Shown here one piece after another: positions 1 to 8,183 of a stretch of DNA of 64,000 bases. Position 1 is the stretch's first letter. Every line of letters starts with the position of its first letter. The translations under genes and the position numbers were made by a program. Source of the DNA: Luteococcus sp038433135 (GTDB lineage Bacteria > Actinomycetota > Actinomycetes > Propionibacteriales > Propionibacteriaceae); contig NZ_JBCDMV010000014.1 of NCBI RefSeq assembly GCF_038433135.1, positions 62,001 through 126,000 on the forward strand. The letters run 5' to 3'. Below the pieces are notes generated by a model. That model ran no database searches. It saw only the letters and a program-made list of their open reading frames with translations, and was not told the DNA's origin.

Positions 1-129
1 CAGCTGCGGCAGCTGGCACCGGGGGTCTTCTTCTGGCGGACTCCGGACGGCTTCTGTTACCTCACGACGCCGGCGCGCTCCTGGATGGTGCACAACCCGG
101 TCCGGGGCCACGACCTTGCCGTCACCTGA
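1..129 (+). CDS. C-terminal fragment of a protein, possibly HNH/DUF222 endonuclease family
   Basis: Frame 1 is open from the window edge to TGA, giving 42 residues. The tail contains FFWRTPDGFCYLTTP, which resembles the C-terminal 'WRTPHG..Y.VTP' end of the DUF222/HNH proteins that are abundant in Propionibacteriaceae and related actinobacteria. The catalytic part lies outside the window, so the family call is a guess from the tail alone. It is followed by a repeat-containing intergenic region. Confidence 0.35.
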   Translation, partial: QLRQLAPGVFFWRTPDGFCYLTTPARSWMVHNPVRGHDLAVT

Positions 130-227
130 TCCCGGTCAGCCCGAGCACTCACAAACCCCATCGACGGACAGGTTCCGCCCCCGACCCAAAGTCGAGGGCG
201 GAGCCTGCGCGCGTTTGCGGACCTGCC

Positions 228-242
228 CCTCGACAGGCTCGG
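228..242 (+). repeat. Dispersed repeat CCTCGACAGGCTCGG, left arm
   Basis: This copy is the exact reverse complement of the copy at 279-293, so the two form a perfect 15-bp inverted repeat with 36 bases between them. The same word recurs at 22523-22537, and its complement at 25031-25045, with near matches at 26550-26564, 62801-62816 and 62861-62875. Confidence 0.85.
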
Positions 243-278
243 TGGCCGGGGTGGGGGCCAGGGAATCAGCCACGGTGA

Positions 279-293
279 CCGAGCCTGTCGAGG
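279..293 (-). repeat. Dispersed repeat, right arm (CCGAGCCTGTCGAGG on the plus strand)
   Basis: This is the inverted partner of the copy at 228-242. The pair sits between two convergent genes. Confidence 0.85.
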
Positions 294-454
294 CCCAAGT
301 TCACGCTTTCGTGAGGCGGGGTCGAGGACGGGCCGCGGAGCGGTCCTCCGAGACTCCGCAGAGTCCACCAACCCAACGCGAACGCAACCCCGGAGCCCGG
401 GATACACGAAGCCCGGACAACGCGGATGCAACCGCGAAGCCTGAGAAGGGAAGA

Positions 455-1042
455 TCAGGCGTCCTCCGCCGGGGGAGTCCAGTACGGATCGCGGCCGATG
501 AAGGCCATCAGCTTCTGCTCGCTGGAGGCATCGTCACCAACCGGCTGGCGCTCGCCGAACTCGCCCGAGGCGCGCAGCTGCGCTTCCTCCTTCTCCATCC
601 CCTCCAGCATCGCCGCGCAGGTGGCGGCGTCCAGCCCGGACTGCTGGCCGGTGGCGACGGCCAGATCCCAGCTGTGCATGAAGACATCGCTGCTGTAGTA
701 CTTGTCGATGGCATCCACCAGCGGCATCTTGCCGAAGTGCTGATCGTCCAAGATCAACTCTTCGACCTTGGCATTGCTGAGCAGCATCTGCATCTGCTCG
801 CAGTGGTGGTGCCAGATGTCGACCGGATCGGCGATGGTGCTGCCGATCTGTCCAAAGGTCACGCCCTCGACGGACCCGAACAGGCCACGGGACCATTCCA
901 CCAGGTGTTTCACGACGTCGAGTGCGGTCCAGCCCGGGACGGGGGTGGGTGCGCCCCAGTCGGACACGTGCTCGACGATCCGGGAGAAGTTTTTCGTCAC
1001 TGCCGCGTGGCGTTCGGCCACGGCCTTGCGATCTTCGCTCAT
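455..1042 (-). CDS. DinB / TIGR03086-like (mycothiol-dependent maleylpyruvate isomerase-type) protein
   Basis: 195 residues from an ATG giving MSEDRKAVAERHAAV. The arrangement is a helical N-terminus, then PTPVPGWTALDVVKHLVEWS, then a central region with WHHHCEQM and a late FMHSWDLAVATGQ. This is typical of the DinB-like four-helix proteins annotated TIGR03086 or maleylpyruvate isomerase N-terminal in actinobacteria. Such proteins bind a metal through histidines, and some use mycothiol or bacillithiol. The substrate is unknown. The much longer open frame in register upstream is antisense to pepN and was discarded. It is divergent from pepN with 45 bases between the starts. Confidence 0.7.
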   Translation of the reverse strand: MSEDRKAVAERHAAVTKNFSRIVEHVSDWGAPTPVPGWTALDVVKHLVEWSRGLFGSVEGVTFGQIGSTIADPVDIWHHHCEQMQMLLSNAKVEELILDDQHFGKMPLVDAIDKYYSSDVFMHSWDLAVATGQQSGLDAATCAAMLEGMEKEEAQLRASGEFGERQPVGDDASSEQKLMAFIGRDPYWTPPAEDA

Positions 1043-1087
1043 GCCCCCAGTCTGCCAATCGAAGCGCGGTTCTGCGAGCATGACCCA

Positions 1088-3556
1088 ATGAGCCTGCAAC
1101 ATGTCGAGGCGATCCACCGCGCCCAGCTGCTGACCGTGCACCGCGTCGACGTCGATCTGGACCTGCGCGCCGCCGACCGCCCGGAGAACACCACCTTCAC
1201 CAGCCTGACCAAGATCATCTTCGACTGCTCGCAAGCCGGGGCCAGCACCTTCCTGGACTTTCGCGGCAGCAGTTTGGACGAGTTGTGGCTGAATGGGGAA
1301 CGGATTGCCCCGCAGTGGGAGGACGGCAGGATCCAGCTCACCAACCTCGCCCGGCACAATGTGCTGCAGGTCACCGGCACGATGGCCTTCAGCGACGACG
1401 GCGAGGGCCTGCACCGGCACGTCGACGCCAGCGATGGCCTGGTCTACCTCTACGCGATGAGCTTTCTGGATGCCGCCCCGCGCTGGTTCGGCTGTTTCGA
1501 CCAGCCCGACCTGAAGGCCCGCCACAGCTTCACCGTCCGGGCACCGGAGAGTTGGCTGGTCAGAGGAAACACCCCCGCGACGGCCACCGCGCCGGGCTGC
1601 TGGCGGCTGGCCCCGGGCCAGCCGCTGCCGAGCTATCTGGTCACCCTGGTGGCCGGGCCGTGGGCGGAGGTCACCGCCAGCCATCCGTCGCCCACCGGCC
1701 CGATCGAATTGGGGCTGTATGCCAGGCAGAGCCTTGCCGACGAGCTGCACCGCGACGCCGACGAGCTCTTCCGGGTGACCGGCCAGTGCTTCGACGCCTA
1801 CCACGAGCTCTTCGGGGTGCCCTACGCCTTTGGTGACTACCGGCAGGTCTTCGCCCCCGACTTCAACGCCGGGGCGATGGAGAATCCCGGTTGCGTCATC
1901 CTGCGCGAGCAGTACCTGCACCGCGGCGAGGCCACCCGCGCGCAGCGGGCCTCGCGCGCCGGCACCATCGCCCACGAACTGGCCCACCAGTGGTTCGGGA
2001 ACCTGGTGACGATGCGCTGGTGGGACGAGTTGTGGCTGAACGAGTCCTTCGCCGAATACCTCGGCCACCGGATCTGCAGTCAGGCCACCGACTTCGAGCT
2101 GTGGACCGACTTCGGGTTGAGCCGCAAGCAGTGGGGCAGTGCCGCGGACCAGGCCCCCAGCACCCACCCCGTCGCCGGCAATGGCGCTGCGGATACCACC
2201 GCCGCCCTGGCGAACTATGACGGGATCAGCTACTCCAAGGGCGCCGCGGTGCTGCGCCAACTGGTCAGCTGGATGGGTGAGGAGCGGTTCTTCGCGGGCC
2301 TGCGCGCCCACTTCGACGCCCACGCCTTCGGCAATGCCACCATGGCTGACCTCGCCGGGGCCTGGCAGGCCCAGGGGGTGCAGGGCCTCGACGACTGGCT
2401 GCGAGTCTGGCTGGGAACCACCGGCCTGGACGTGCTCCGCGTGGTGGAGCATCCACTGCGGCTGGAGCGCACCGATACCGAGACCCCGCGGCCGCACGCG
2501 CTCACGGTCGCCAGCTTCACCCCCGACGGAAGCGAGCGGGACAGCAGCTTCCTGCACGTGGATCAGGACAGCACGCCGCTGGAACTCGCCGCCGAACCGG
2601 GAGACCTGGTGCTGCCCGACCCCGACGACCAGTGCTGGGCCCGCCTGCGGCCGGTCCTGCTGGGCGGGGAGCTGACCGACCTTGCCCTGTCCGCGGTGGC
2701 CTCGCCCACCGCCCGGGTGGCGGTGCTGGGTGCTCTGCGCGATGCCATTCGCAGCGCCGAAACCGACCCCGGCCAGGTCTTCGGGCTGCTCCTGCGGGAA
2801 GTCCCACGGGAGAAGGACGACACCATCCTGGACGCGGAACTGTCACTGGCACAGGAGTGCGCGGCCGCCTTCTGCCCACCGGCCGCCCGCGCCGGGCGTC
2901 GCGCCCGTCTGGCCGCCACTGTCGCCGCCCTGCTGGGCGACAGCGACCCAGCCAGCGACTGCCACCTGATCGCCCAGCGCGCCCTGCTGGCCTGCACCGA
3001 TGACCGGGCGGTGCTCCAGGGGATGCTCGACGGTGAAACGCCCCGCCCGCTGGGGCCGGAGGACCGCTGGGCCGCCGTGCAGCGCCTGGCCCTGCTGGGC
3101 GCCGATCCGGCCATCATCACCGAGGAGGCCGCGCGGGACGGGTCCAGCGCCGGCCAGCTTGCGGCCCGGACCGCCCGAGCGCTGATCCCGTCGCAACAGG
3201 GCAAGCGGGAGGCGCTGGACGTGGTGCTGACCAGCGACGCGTCGGCCTACCAGATCTCCGCCACCGCCCGCGGCCTCTTCCCGCCCGAGCAGCACGAGCT
3301 CACCCAGCCGCTGGCCGCCGAGTGGTTCCGTCGGATCAACCAGACAACCGCCCGGCGCCAGGGCTGGGGGCTGACCGGCACCCTCCGGGCTGGCCTACCA
3401 CTGGCCCACGCCGACGACCAGACCCTGGCCGCCGCTGAAGAGGCGCTGAGTACGCACGATCTGGATCCGACGGCGGAGCGGGCGCTGCGCGACGGCCTGG
3501 ACCAGCTCCAACGGCAGAACCGCAGCTGGCGTGCCTACCCCGCGAAAGCGTGCTGA
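1088..3556 (+). CDS. pepN: Aminopeptidase N (M1 family zinc metallopeptidase)
   Basis: 822 residues starting MSLQHVEAIHRAQLLTVH, the usual start for actinobacterial PepN. Upstream in-frame sequence is antisense to the neighbouring gene. The exopeptidase motif GAMEN is at residues 262-266. The zinc motif HELAH is at 296-300, with the third ligand Glu in NESFAEY at about 319. The C-terminal ERAP1-like helical domain runs to the end. The length is slightly short of the 840-870 residues common in the family. It removes N-terminal residues from peptides in the cytoplasm. No operon partner is visible; the next gene has its own leader. Confidence 0.96.
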   Translation: MSLQHVEAIHRAQLLTVHRVDVDLDLRAADRPENTTFTSLTKIIFDCSQAGASTFLDFRGSSLDELWLNGERIAPQWEDGRIQLTNLARHNVLQVTGTMAFSDDGEGLHRHVDASDGLVYLYAMSFLDAAPRWFGCFDQPDLKARHSFTVRAPESWLVRGNTPATATAPGCWRLAPGQPLPSYLVTLVAGPWAEVTASHPSPTGPIELGLYARQSLADELHRDADELFRVTGQCFDAYHELFGVPYAFGDYRQVFAPDFNAGAMENPGCVILREQYLHRGEATRAQRASRAGTIAHELAHQWFGNLVTMRWWDELWLNESFAEYLGHRICSQATDFELWTDFGLSRKQWGSAADQAPSTHPVAGNGAADTTAALANYDGISYSKGAAVLRQLVSWMGEERFFAGLRAHFDAHAFGNATMADLAGAWQAQGVQGLDDWLRVWLGTTGLDVLRVVEHPLRLERTDTETPRPHALTVASFTPDGSERDSSFLHVDQDSTPLELAAEPGDLVLPDPDDQCWARLRPVLLGGELTDLALSAVASPTARVAVLGALRDAIRSAETDPGQVFGLLLREVPREKDDTILDAELSLAQECAAAFCPPAARAGRRARLAATVAALLGDSDPASDCHLIAQRALLACTDDRAVLQGMLDGETPRPLGPEDRWAAVQRLALLGADPAIITEEAARDGSSAGQLAARTARALIPSQQGKREALDVVLTSDASAYQISATARGLFPPEQHELTQPLAAEWFRRINQTTARRQGWGLTGTLRAGLPLAHADDQTLAAAEEALSTHDLDPTAERALRDGLDQLQRQNRSWRAYPAKAC

Positions 3557-3579
3557 CCCAAGCACCCGTACCGGGAAGT

Positions 3580-3585
3580 TATGCT
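3580..3585 (+). promoter_or_regulatory. Candidate -10 element TATGCT for the VanW-family gene
   Basis: TATGCT fits the actinobacterial TANNNT -10 consensus and would give a leader of about 50 bases before the GTG start. No convincing -35 was found. Confidence 0.35.
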
Positions 3586-3641
3586 GGGTGACACTGTGGC
3601 GCGAGCCGGTTCGCGCCCCCAGCAGGTCAGGGGACCCATCT

Positions 3642-5414
3642 GTGACTGCCACTGAATCTTCCACGCCCGAGCCCGTCGATCCCGAGGCACCTCAGCCCAC
3701 GGGCGGCGCGCCGGAGCAGAAGAGCCATGGCAAGCGCTGGGCGTTGATCGGCCTGGGATCGCTGGCGCTGCTGGCCGGCGGCACCTACGCGACGGGCTAC
3801 GCAATGGCCGGTGACAAGCTGCCGCGCAACGCCACCGTCGAGGGCGTCGCCGTGGGCGGCATGGACGAGGCCGAGGCCACCAGGACGCTCACCAGCCAGA
3901 TCAAGCCCCGAGCCGAGGCGCCGATCGCGCTGACCGGCGACAAGAAGGAGGCCACCATCACCCCCGCCCAGGCGGGGCTCACCGTGGACTACCCGGCCAC
4001 GATCGAGCAGGCCGGCGCCGGGAAGTCGCTGAACCCGCAGCACATCTGGAGCGTGCTGCGTGGTGGCGGGGAGATGAAACTGGTCACCACGGTGGATCAG
4101 GCCAAGTTGAAGGCCGCCGTCGAGGCCCAGGCCAAGACCTTCACGGTCAAGCCGGTGGACGCCAAGGTCGCCATGGAGCGGGAGAAGATCACCGTCACCG
4201 ACGGCGTCGTGGGTGCGGACCTGGACGTCGAGGCCGCCACCAAGGCGGTGCAGCAGGCCTGGCTGGCCAAGACCACCGTCGAGGCCCCGATCAAGCGCAC
4301 CGAGCCGGAGCTGACCACCGAGGAGGCCAAGACCTTCGCGGAGAAGGATCTGAAGCCCCGGGTCAGTGCCCCGCTGCTGCTGGACGTCGGCAAGAAGGAG
4401 AAGGTGGAGCTCACCGGCCCCGGCATCGGTGAGTTGACCACCATCAGCACCAAGGACGGCAATTTCGTCGCCACCCCCAATCTGGACAAGCTGTTCAAGG
4501 CGGCCGAGCGCAAGGCCGAGCCGCTGGGGCTGAAGGCCCCGCAGGATGCCAAGTGGCAGTTGTCCGGGGGCAAGCCGACGCTGGTTCCGGGCAAGCCCGG
4601 TGAGGGAATCGACCGCAAGGCCTTCGACAAGCTGATCCCGGCCGCGATGACCAAGACCGGCGCCGAGCGCACCATCACGATGCCGGTCAGCAAGAAGGAG
4701 CCGGAGCACACCACCGAGGAGGCCAAGAAGGCCCCGATCAAGGAGGTGACGGGTGAGTTCACCACCTACTTCCCGTATGCGGAATACCGCAACACCAACC
4801 TGAGCATCGCCGCGCAGCGGGTCGACGGAACCTACATCGCCCCCGGCGAGACCTTCAGCATGAACGACACCATCGGGCCCCGCACCGCCGGTTCCGGCTT
4901 CGTCGACGGCTGGGTGATCAGCGGTGACCACATGAAGAGGGAGAATGCCGGCGGCATCTCCCAGAGTGGCACCACCGTCTACAACGCGCTCTTCTTCTCC
5001 GGCCTGGAACACATCGAGCACCAGCCACACACCATGTACTTCGACCGCTACCCGGCCGGCCGGGAGGCCACGCTGTACTACGGCAGCATCGACGTGAAGT
5101 TCAAGAACGACAGCCCCTACGGCGTGCTGCTGCAGGGTCATGTGAACAAGGCCGCGCCGGGGGAGAAGGGGTCGATCACCTTCAAGGTCTGGTCCACCAA
5201 GGTCTACGACAAGGTGGAGTCCACCCCGTTGTCCAAGTCCAACTTCACCACCGGGCGCAAGCTCAAGCGCTCCGGGCCGTCCTGTCACGCCCAGGCCGCG
5301 TCGCCCGGCTTCACCGTGAACTATGCCCGGCTCTTCTACAAGGGCGGCAAGGTTGTCAAGCGAGAACCCTACAGCTGGACCTATGCGCCCACCGACGAGA
5401 TCACCTGTGACTGA
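3642..5414 (+). CDS. VanW family protein with peptidoglycan-binding-type repeats
   Basis: 590 residues. The GTG start (VTATESSTPEP) is preferred because an AGGGG Shine-Dalgarno lies about 9 bases upstream. A cytoplasmic Pro-rich tail of about 30 residues precedes one membrane segment at roughly 33-54. Two extracytoplasmic repeats of the YoaR/PG_binding_4 type follow (around TITPAQAGLTVDYPATIEQ and SGGKPTLVPGKPGEGID). The VanW domain comes next, with TTYFPYAEYRNTNLSIAAQ, APGETFSMNDTIGPRT and GGISQSGTTVYNALFFSGL. Such proteins sit at the cell envelope; their enzymatic role is not established. Lysine and glutamate are frequent in the repeats. Confidence 0.88.
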   Translation: MTATESSTPEPVDPEAPQPTGGAPEQKSHGKRWALIGLGSLALLAGGTYATGYAMAGDKLPRNATVEGVAVGGMDEAEATRTLTSQIKPRAEAPIALTGDKKEATITPAQAGLTVDYPATIEQAGAGKSLNPQHIWSVLRGGGEMKLVTTVDQAKLKAAVEAQAKTFTVKPVDAKVAMEREKITVTDGVVGADLDVEAATKAVQQAWLAKTTVEAPIKRTEPELTTEEAKTFAEKDLKPRVSAPLLLDVGKKEKVELTGPGIGELTTISTKDGNFVATPNLDKLFKAAERKAEPLGLKAPQDAKWQLSGGKPTLVPGKPGEGIDRKAFDKLIPAAMTKTGAERTITMPVSKKEPEHTTEEAKKAPIKEVTGEFTTYFPYAEYRNTNLSIAAQRVDGTYIAPGETFSMNDTIGPRTAGSGFVDGWVISGDHMKRENAGGISQSGTTVYNALFFSGLEHIEHQPHTMYFDRYPAGREATLYYGSIDVKFKNDSPYGVLLQGHVNKAAPGEKGSITFKVWSTKVYDKVESTPLSKSNFTTGRKLKRSGPSCHAQAASPGFTVNYARLFYKGGKVVKREPYSWTYAPTDEITCD

Positions 5415-5430
5415 GGCATTGCCCTGGTTG

Positions 5431-5436
5431 TAGAGT
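5431..5436 (+). promoter_or_regulatory. Candidate -10 element TAGAGT for fdxA
   Basis: TAGAGT fits TANNNT and would place transcription start about 50 bases before the GTG of the ferredoxin gene. That leader ends in a clear GAGGAGA ribosome binding site. Confidence 0.4.
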
Positions 5437-5495
5437 GAATTCGTCAACGTCGGAATGCGACGCTGACCACGAACTTCATCATTGAGGAGACCCCA

Positions 5496-5816
5496 GTGAC
5501 CTACGTCATTGCGCAGCCCTGTGTGGATATCAAGGACCGTGCCTGCGTCGAGGAATGCCCCGTCGACTGCATCTACGAGGGCAACCGCATGCTCTACATC
5601 CACCCCGAGGAGTGCGTGGACTGTGGTGCCTGTGAGCCGGTCTGCCCCGTGGAGGCCATCTTCTACGAGGATGACGTTCCCGCGGAGTTCAAGGAGTACT
5701 ACGACGTCAACGTGAACTTCTTCGACGGTGTCGGGTCGCCCGGCGGCGCCTCGAAGTTGGGCACCATCGACAAGGACCACCCCGTGGTCGCCGCTCTCCC
5801 GCCCCAGGGCGAATGA
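5496..5816 (+). CDS. fdxA: Seven-iron ferredoxin FdxA
   Basis: 106 residues, the standard length for actinobacterial FdxA. The GTG start is preceded by GAGGAGA. The first cluster region has CVDIKDRACVEECPVDC and the second has CVDCGACEPVCP, the pattern of a [3Fe-4S]/[4Fe-4S] ferredoxin. It is a cytosolic one-electron carrier and a plausible acceptor for the KorAB enzyme encoded near the far end of the window. The stop overlaps the dapC start (ATGA), so the two are translationally coupled, a pairing that is common in actinobacteria. Confidence 0.96.
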   Translation: MTYVIAQPCVDIKDRACVEECPVDCIYEGNRMLYIHPEECVDCGACEPVCPVEAIFYEDDVPAEFKEYYDVNVNFFDGVGSPGGASKLGTIDKDHPVVAALPPQGE

Positions 5817-6910
5817 GCGGCCTGGCGTCCCGCCTGCCCGACTTCCCGTGGGACTCGTTGGCGGGCGCCAAGGCCACGGCCCAGTCGCATCCCGGTGGCA
5901 TCTGTGACCTGAGTGTGGGCACCCCGGTGGACCCGACGCCCGCCGTCGCCGTCGACGCGCTCACGGCAGCCGCAACCCGCTGGGCCGGCTACCCCACGGT
6001 CTGGGGCACCCCCGCGCTGCGCGCCTCCATCCTGGGCTACCTGGAACGACGCTGGAAGGCGTCGGGCTTGACCGAGCGCAATGTGCTGCCCGTGGTGGGC
6101 ACCAAGGAGCTCGTCGCCTGGCTTCCCACCCAGCTGGGTCTGGGCCCCGACGACTTGGTCGTCATCCCCAGCACCGCCTACCCGACCTACGAGGTGGGTG
6201 CCGCGATCGTCGGCGCGAAGATCCAACGCTGCGACGACCCGTCGCAGATCGAAGGTGTACCAGCCCTGGTCTGGATCAATTCCCCGGCCAACCCGCACGG
6301 CGCGATCCTGTCCAAGGACCAGCTGCGCGCTTGGGTGGAGTACGCCCGCCAGACCGGTGCGGTGCTGGCCAGCGATGAGTGCTACGGCGAGTTCGCGTGG
6401 GACGCCGAGCCGTTCAGCGTGCTGGACGCGGACATCTGTGGTGGCTCGGTCGACGGCCTGCTGGCGGTGCACTCGTTGAGCAAGCGGTCCAACATGGCCG
6501 GCTACCGTGGCGGCTTCATCGCCGGCGACGAGAAGCTGTGCATGGAGCTGCTGGAGCTGCGCAAGCACGGCGGCATGATGCTGCCCGGCCCGGTTCAGGA
6601 CGCGATGGCCGCCGCCCTGGCCGACCACACCCACGTCGAGGAGCAGCGGGAGCGCTATCTGGCCCGCCGCGCCGTCCTGAAGCCGGCGCTGGAGGAGGCC
6701 GGTTTCACCATCGACCACTCCGAGGGATCGCTCTACCTGTGGGCGACGCGCGGCGAGGACTGCCGCCAGACCATCGACTGGCTGGCCGAACGCGGCATCT
6801 TGGCCGCCCCCGGCGACTTCTACGGCACCCAGAGCGGCCAGCACGTCCGGATCGCCCTGACCGCCACCGACGAGCGGATCACCGCCGCCGCCGAGCGGCT
6901 GAGGGGTTGA
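5813..6910 (+). CDS. dapC: N-succinyldiaminopimelate aminotransferase DapC
   Basis: 365 residues, fold-type I PLP aminotransferase. Visible features are SNPxN-type WINSPANPHGAILSKDQL, SDECYGEFAWD, and the Schiff-base lysine in SLSKRSNMAGYR at about residue 224. Actinobacterial DapC is usually encoded directly after fdxA, as here, which supports the substrate assignment. It makes N-succinyl-LL-diaminopimelate from N-succinyl-2-amino-6-ketopimelate, with glutamate as amino donor, for lysine and peptidoglycan. DapD of the same pathway is encoded at 15490-16425. Confidence 0.92.
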   Translation: MSGLASRLPDFPWDSLAGAKATAQSHPGGICDLSVGTPVDPTPAVAVDALTAAATRWAGYPTVWGTPALRASILGYLERRWKASGLTERNVLPVVGTKELVAWLPTQLGLGPDDLVVIPSTAYPTYEVGAAIVGAKIQRCDDPSQIEGVPALVWINSPANPHGAILSKDQLRAWVEYARQTGAVLASDECYGEFAWDAEPFSVLDADICGGSVDGLLAVHSLSKRSNMAGYRGGFIAGDEKLCMELLELRKHGGMMLPGPVQDAMAAALADHTHVEEQRERYLARRAVLKPALEEAGFTIDHSEGSLYLWATRGEDCRQTIDWLAERGILAAPGDFYGTQSGQHVRIALTATDERITAAAERLRG

Positions 6911-7034
6911 TCGTTCCGAGGGAGGAGCGGCCTGCGGGGCAGAGGCATTGACAAGCAGTGACTCAATCTTCGCACGGATTTGGGGGCAGCTTCTCGGGTG
7001 CGGTTCTTGGTGGAATTGCGTGATGGAATCGGTG

Positions 7035-8183
7035 TCAATGCTCCGCTTTTCTTGGCGGGAAGCCGACCAGCAGGCTAACCAGTGCCAGAAGTACCGGGAT
7101 CGACGGGATGCGAAGGGTTTCGTGTGGGAGCAGGAGCGTTCGGTGTCCCAGGCACGTCGTGAGTGTCGTCAGCGACAGCACGAGATATCCCAGCGCATCC
7201 CGTCGGGCAAGGCCGGTGATGGTTCCTGCGAGCAGCACTGCGGCCATGGCCACCATCAGGGATGGTGTCGTGCTGCCGATCTGTGCGCCGGTGTCATCAA
7301 CTACTCGCAGGGCCGCAGCTCGCCGCAGCAGATCCCCCATCTGCCCGAAGGGCAGCCCGATGTTCCCGTCCTGGTAGGCCAGTTGGTCTGGACTCATGGT
7401 GGTTCGGAGGTAGGCCTGCCACATGACCAGGGCGGTGGGGCCAGCGGCAATGGCAACCAGGTGACCGAAGTCTGGTGTGTCGAGTCGCCTCCACCGCCGT
7501 ATGCCCCAATCAACTGCGAGGGCAACGGGGAGTAGGACCAGTTGTTCCTTGGTGAGGCACAGGGCGACGAGCGTGGCTCCAAGCCAGAGCCCGTCACGTT
7601 TCCTCCCTCGGGACCACAGGAGCAGTGCGAGGCAGGTCAGTGCCGCTTGCAGCGGTTCGGTGAGGGCGGAGCTCGCACTGAACAGCAGACCGGGAGACAA
7701 GGCCACGGCCAGACCGGCCCACGGACTGGCTCCGAGTCGGGCGGCCAGGCGGCTCACTGACCAAGCCGCCAAGGCCATGGCGGCCAATGTCATCAGCCAG
7801 AACACTTCTGGAAGCCAGCGTGGTTGTCCGAGGGACAGGACCCCGGCCAGCCATCCCCACAACGGGTGTCCGTAGCGGTAACCGGGCATGTCGATGAGGG
7901 TGTGCGCTGTACCGGTGGCAAAGGGATCAACGGCCATCGCCCAGTAATAGACTCCGTCGTATTTCTCGCCGGGAGTCGAGACGATGAAAGCTGGGTCCAC
8001 GCTCTTGATGAATGTGGAGAGAGGACGGTCGGCGGACACGTCCAGGAGCAGGTCGGGTGAGAAGACCGGCCAACTGGACAAATATTGGGCCAGCAGGGTC
8101 GCCAGCAGCGCAGTCCCGGTACAGAGCAGCGCGACGCGGTTGTTTCGGGAGGTCACGTCGTGCGGATCCTTTGGAATAGTCAT
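7035..8183 (-). CDS. Polytopic membrane protein, GT-C glycosyltransferase-like
   Basis: 382 residues from the ATG that overlaps the permease stop (ATGA). About nine to ten hydrophobic segments are seen. An early extracytoplasmic loop carries EKYDGVYYWAMAVDP and MPGYRYGHPLWGWLAG, the acidic/aromatic first-loop arrangement of GT-C enzymes (AZOBR_p60025 / DUF2029-like). A later loop has LTKEQLVLLPVAL. GT-C enzymes transfer sugars from polyprenyl-phosphate donors on the outer face of the membrane. Donor and acceptor are unknown. It is the last gene of the six-gene unit, so its target may be a partner in that unit; this is inference. Confidence 0.65.
   Translation of the reverse strand: MTIPKDPHDVTSRNNRVALLCTGTALLATLLAQYLSSWPVFSPDLLLDVSADRPLSTFIKSVDPAFIVSTPGEKYDGVYYWAMAVDPFATGTAHTLIDMPGYRYGHPLWGWLAGVLSLGQPRWLPEVFWLMTLAAMALAAWSVSRLAARLGASPWAGLAVALSPGLLFSASSALTEPLQAALTCLALLLWSRGRKRDGLWLGATLVALCLTKEQLVLLPVALAVDWGIRRWRRLDTPDFGHLVAIAAGPTALVMWQAYLRTTMSPDQLAYQDGNIGLPFGQMGDLLRRAAALRVVDDTGAQIGSTTPSLMVAMAAVLLAGTITGLARRDALGYLVLSLTTLTTCLGHRTLLLPHETLRIPSIPVLLALVSLLVGFPPRKAEH

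Larger units (their letters stand above)
130..454. other. Intergenic region with an inverted repeat pair
   Basis: No credible gene is seen in these 325 bases. Open frames here are Arg/Pro-rich shadows. The region holds two oppositely oriented copies of the dispersed 15-bp repeat, listed separately. With a 36-base loop they could also form a hairpin that ends transcription from both flanking convergent genes; that is inference. Confidence 0.6.

Noticed and set aside
455..2557. Long minus-strand open frame (700 codons) covering the DinB-like gene and half of pepN
   Set aside because: Only the last 195 codons look like a real protein. The rest is Gly/Gln/Leu-rich antisense of pepN and has no family signature.
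3627..5780. 717-codon minus-strand frame opposite the VanW gene and fdxA
   Set aside because: It is compositionally biased antisense of two well-supported genes. High GC keeps the frame open by chance.
6945..7041. GCATTGACA and TGTCAATGC, a 9-bp inverted match near the left edge of the lower-GC block
   Set aside because: The arms are 79 bases apart, no counterpart exists at the right edge, and one arm lies in the 3' end of the GT-C gene. Chance is likely, and it does not look like an attachment site.
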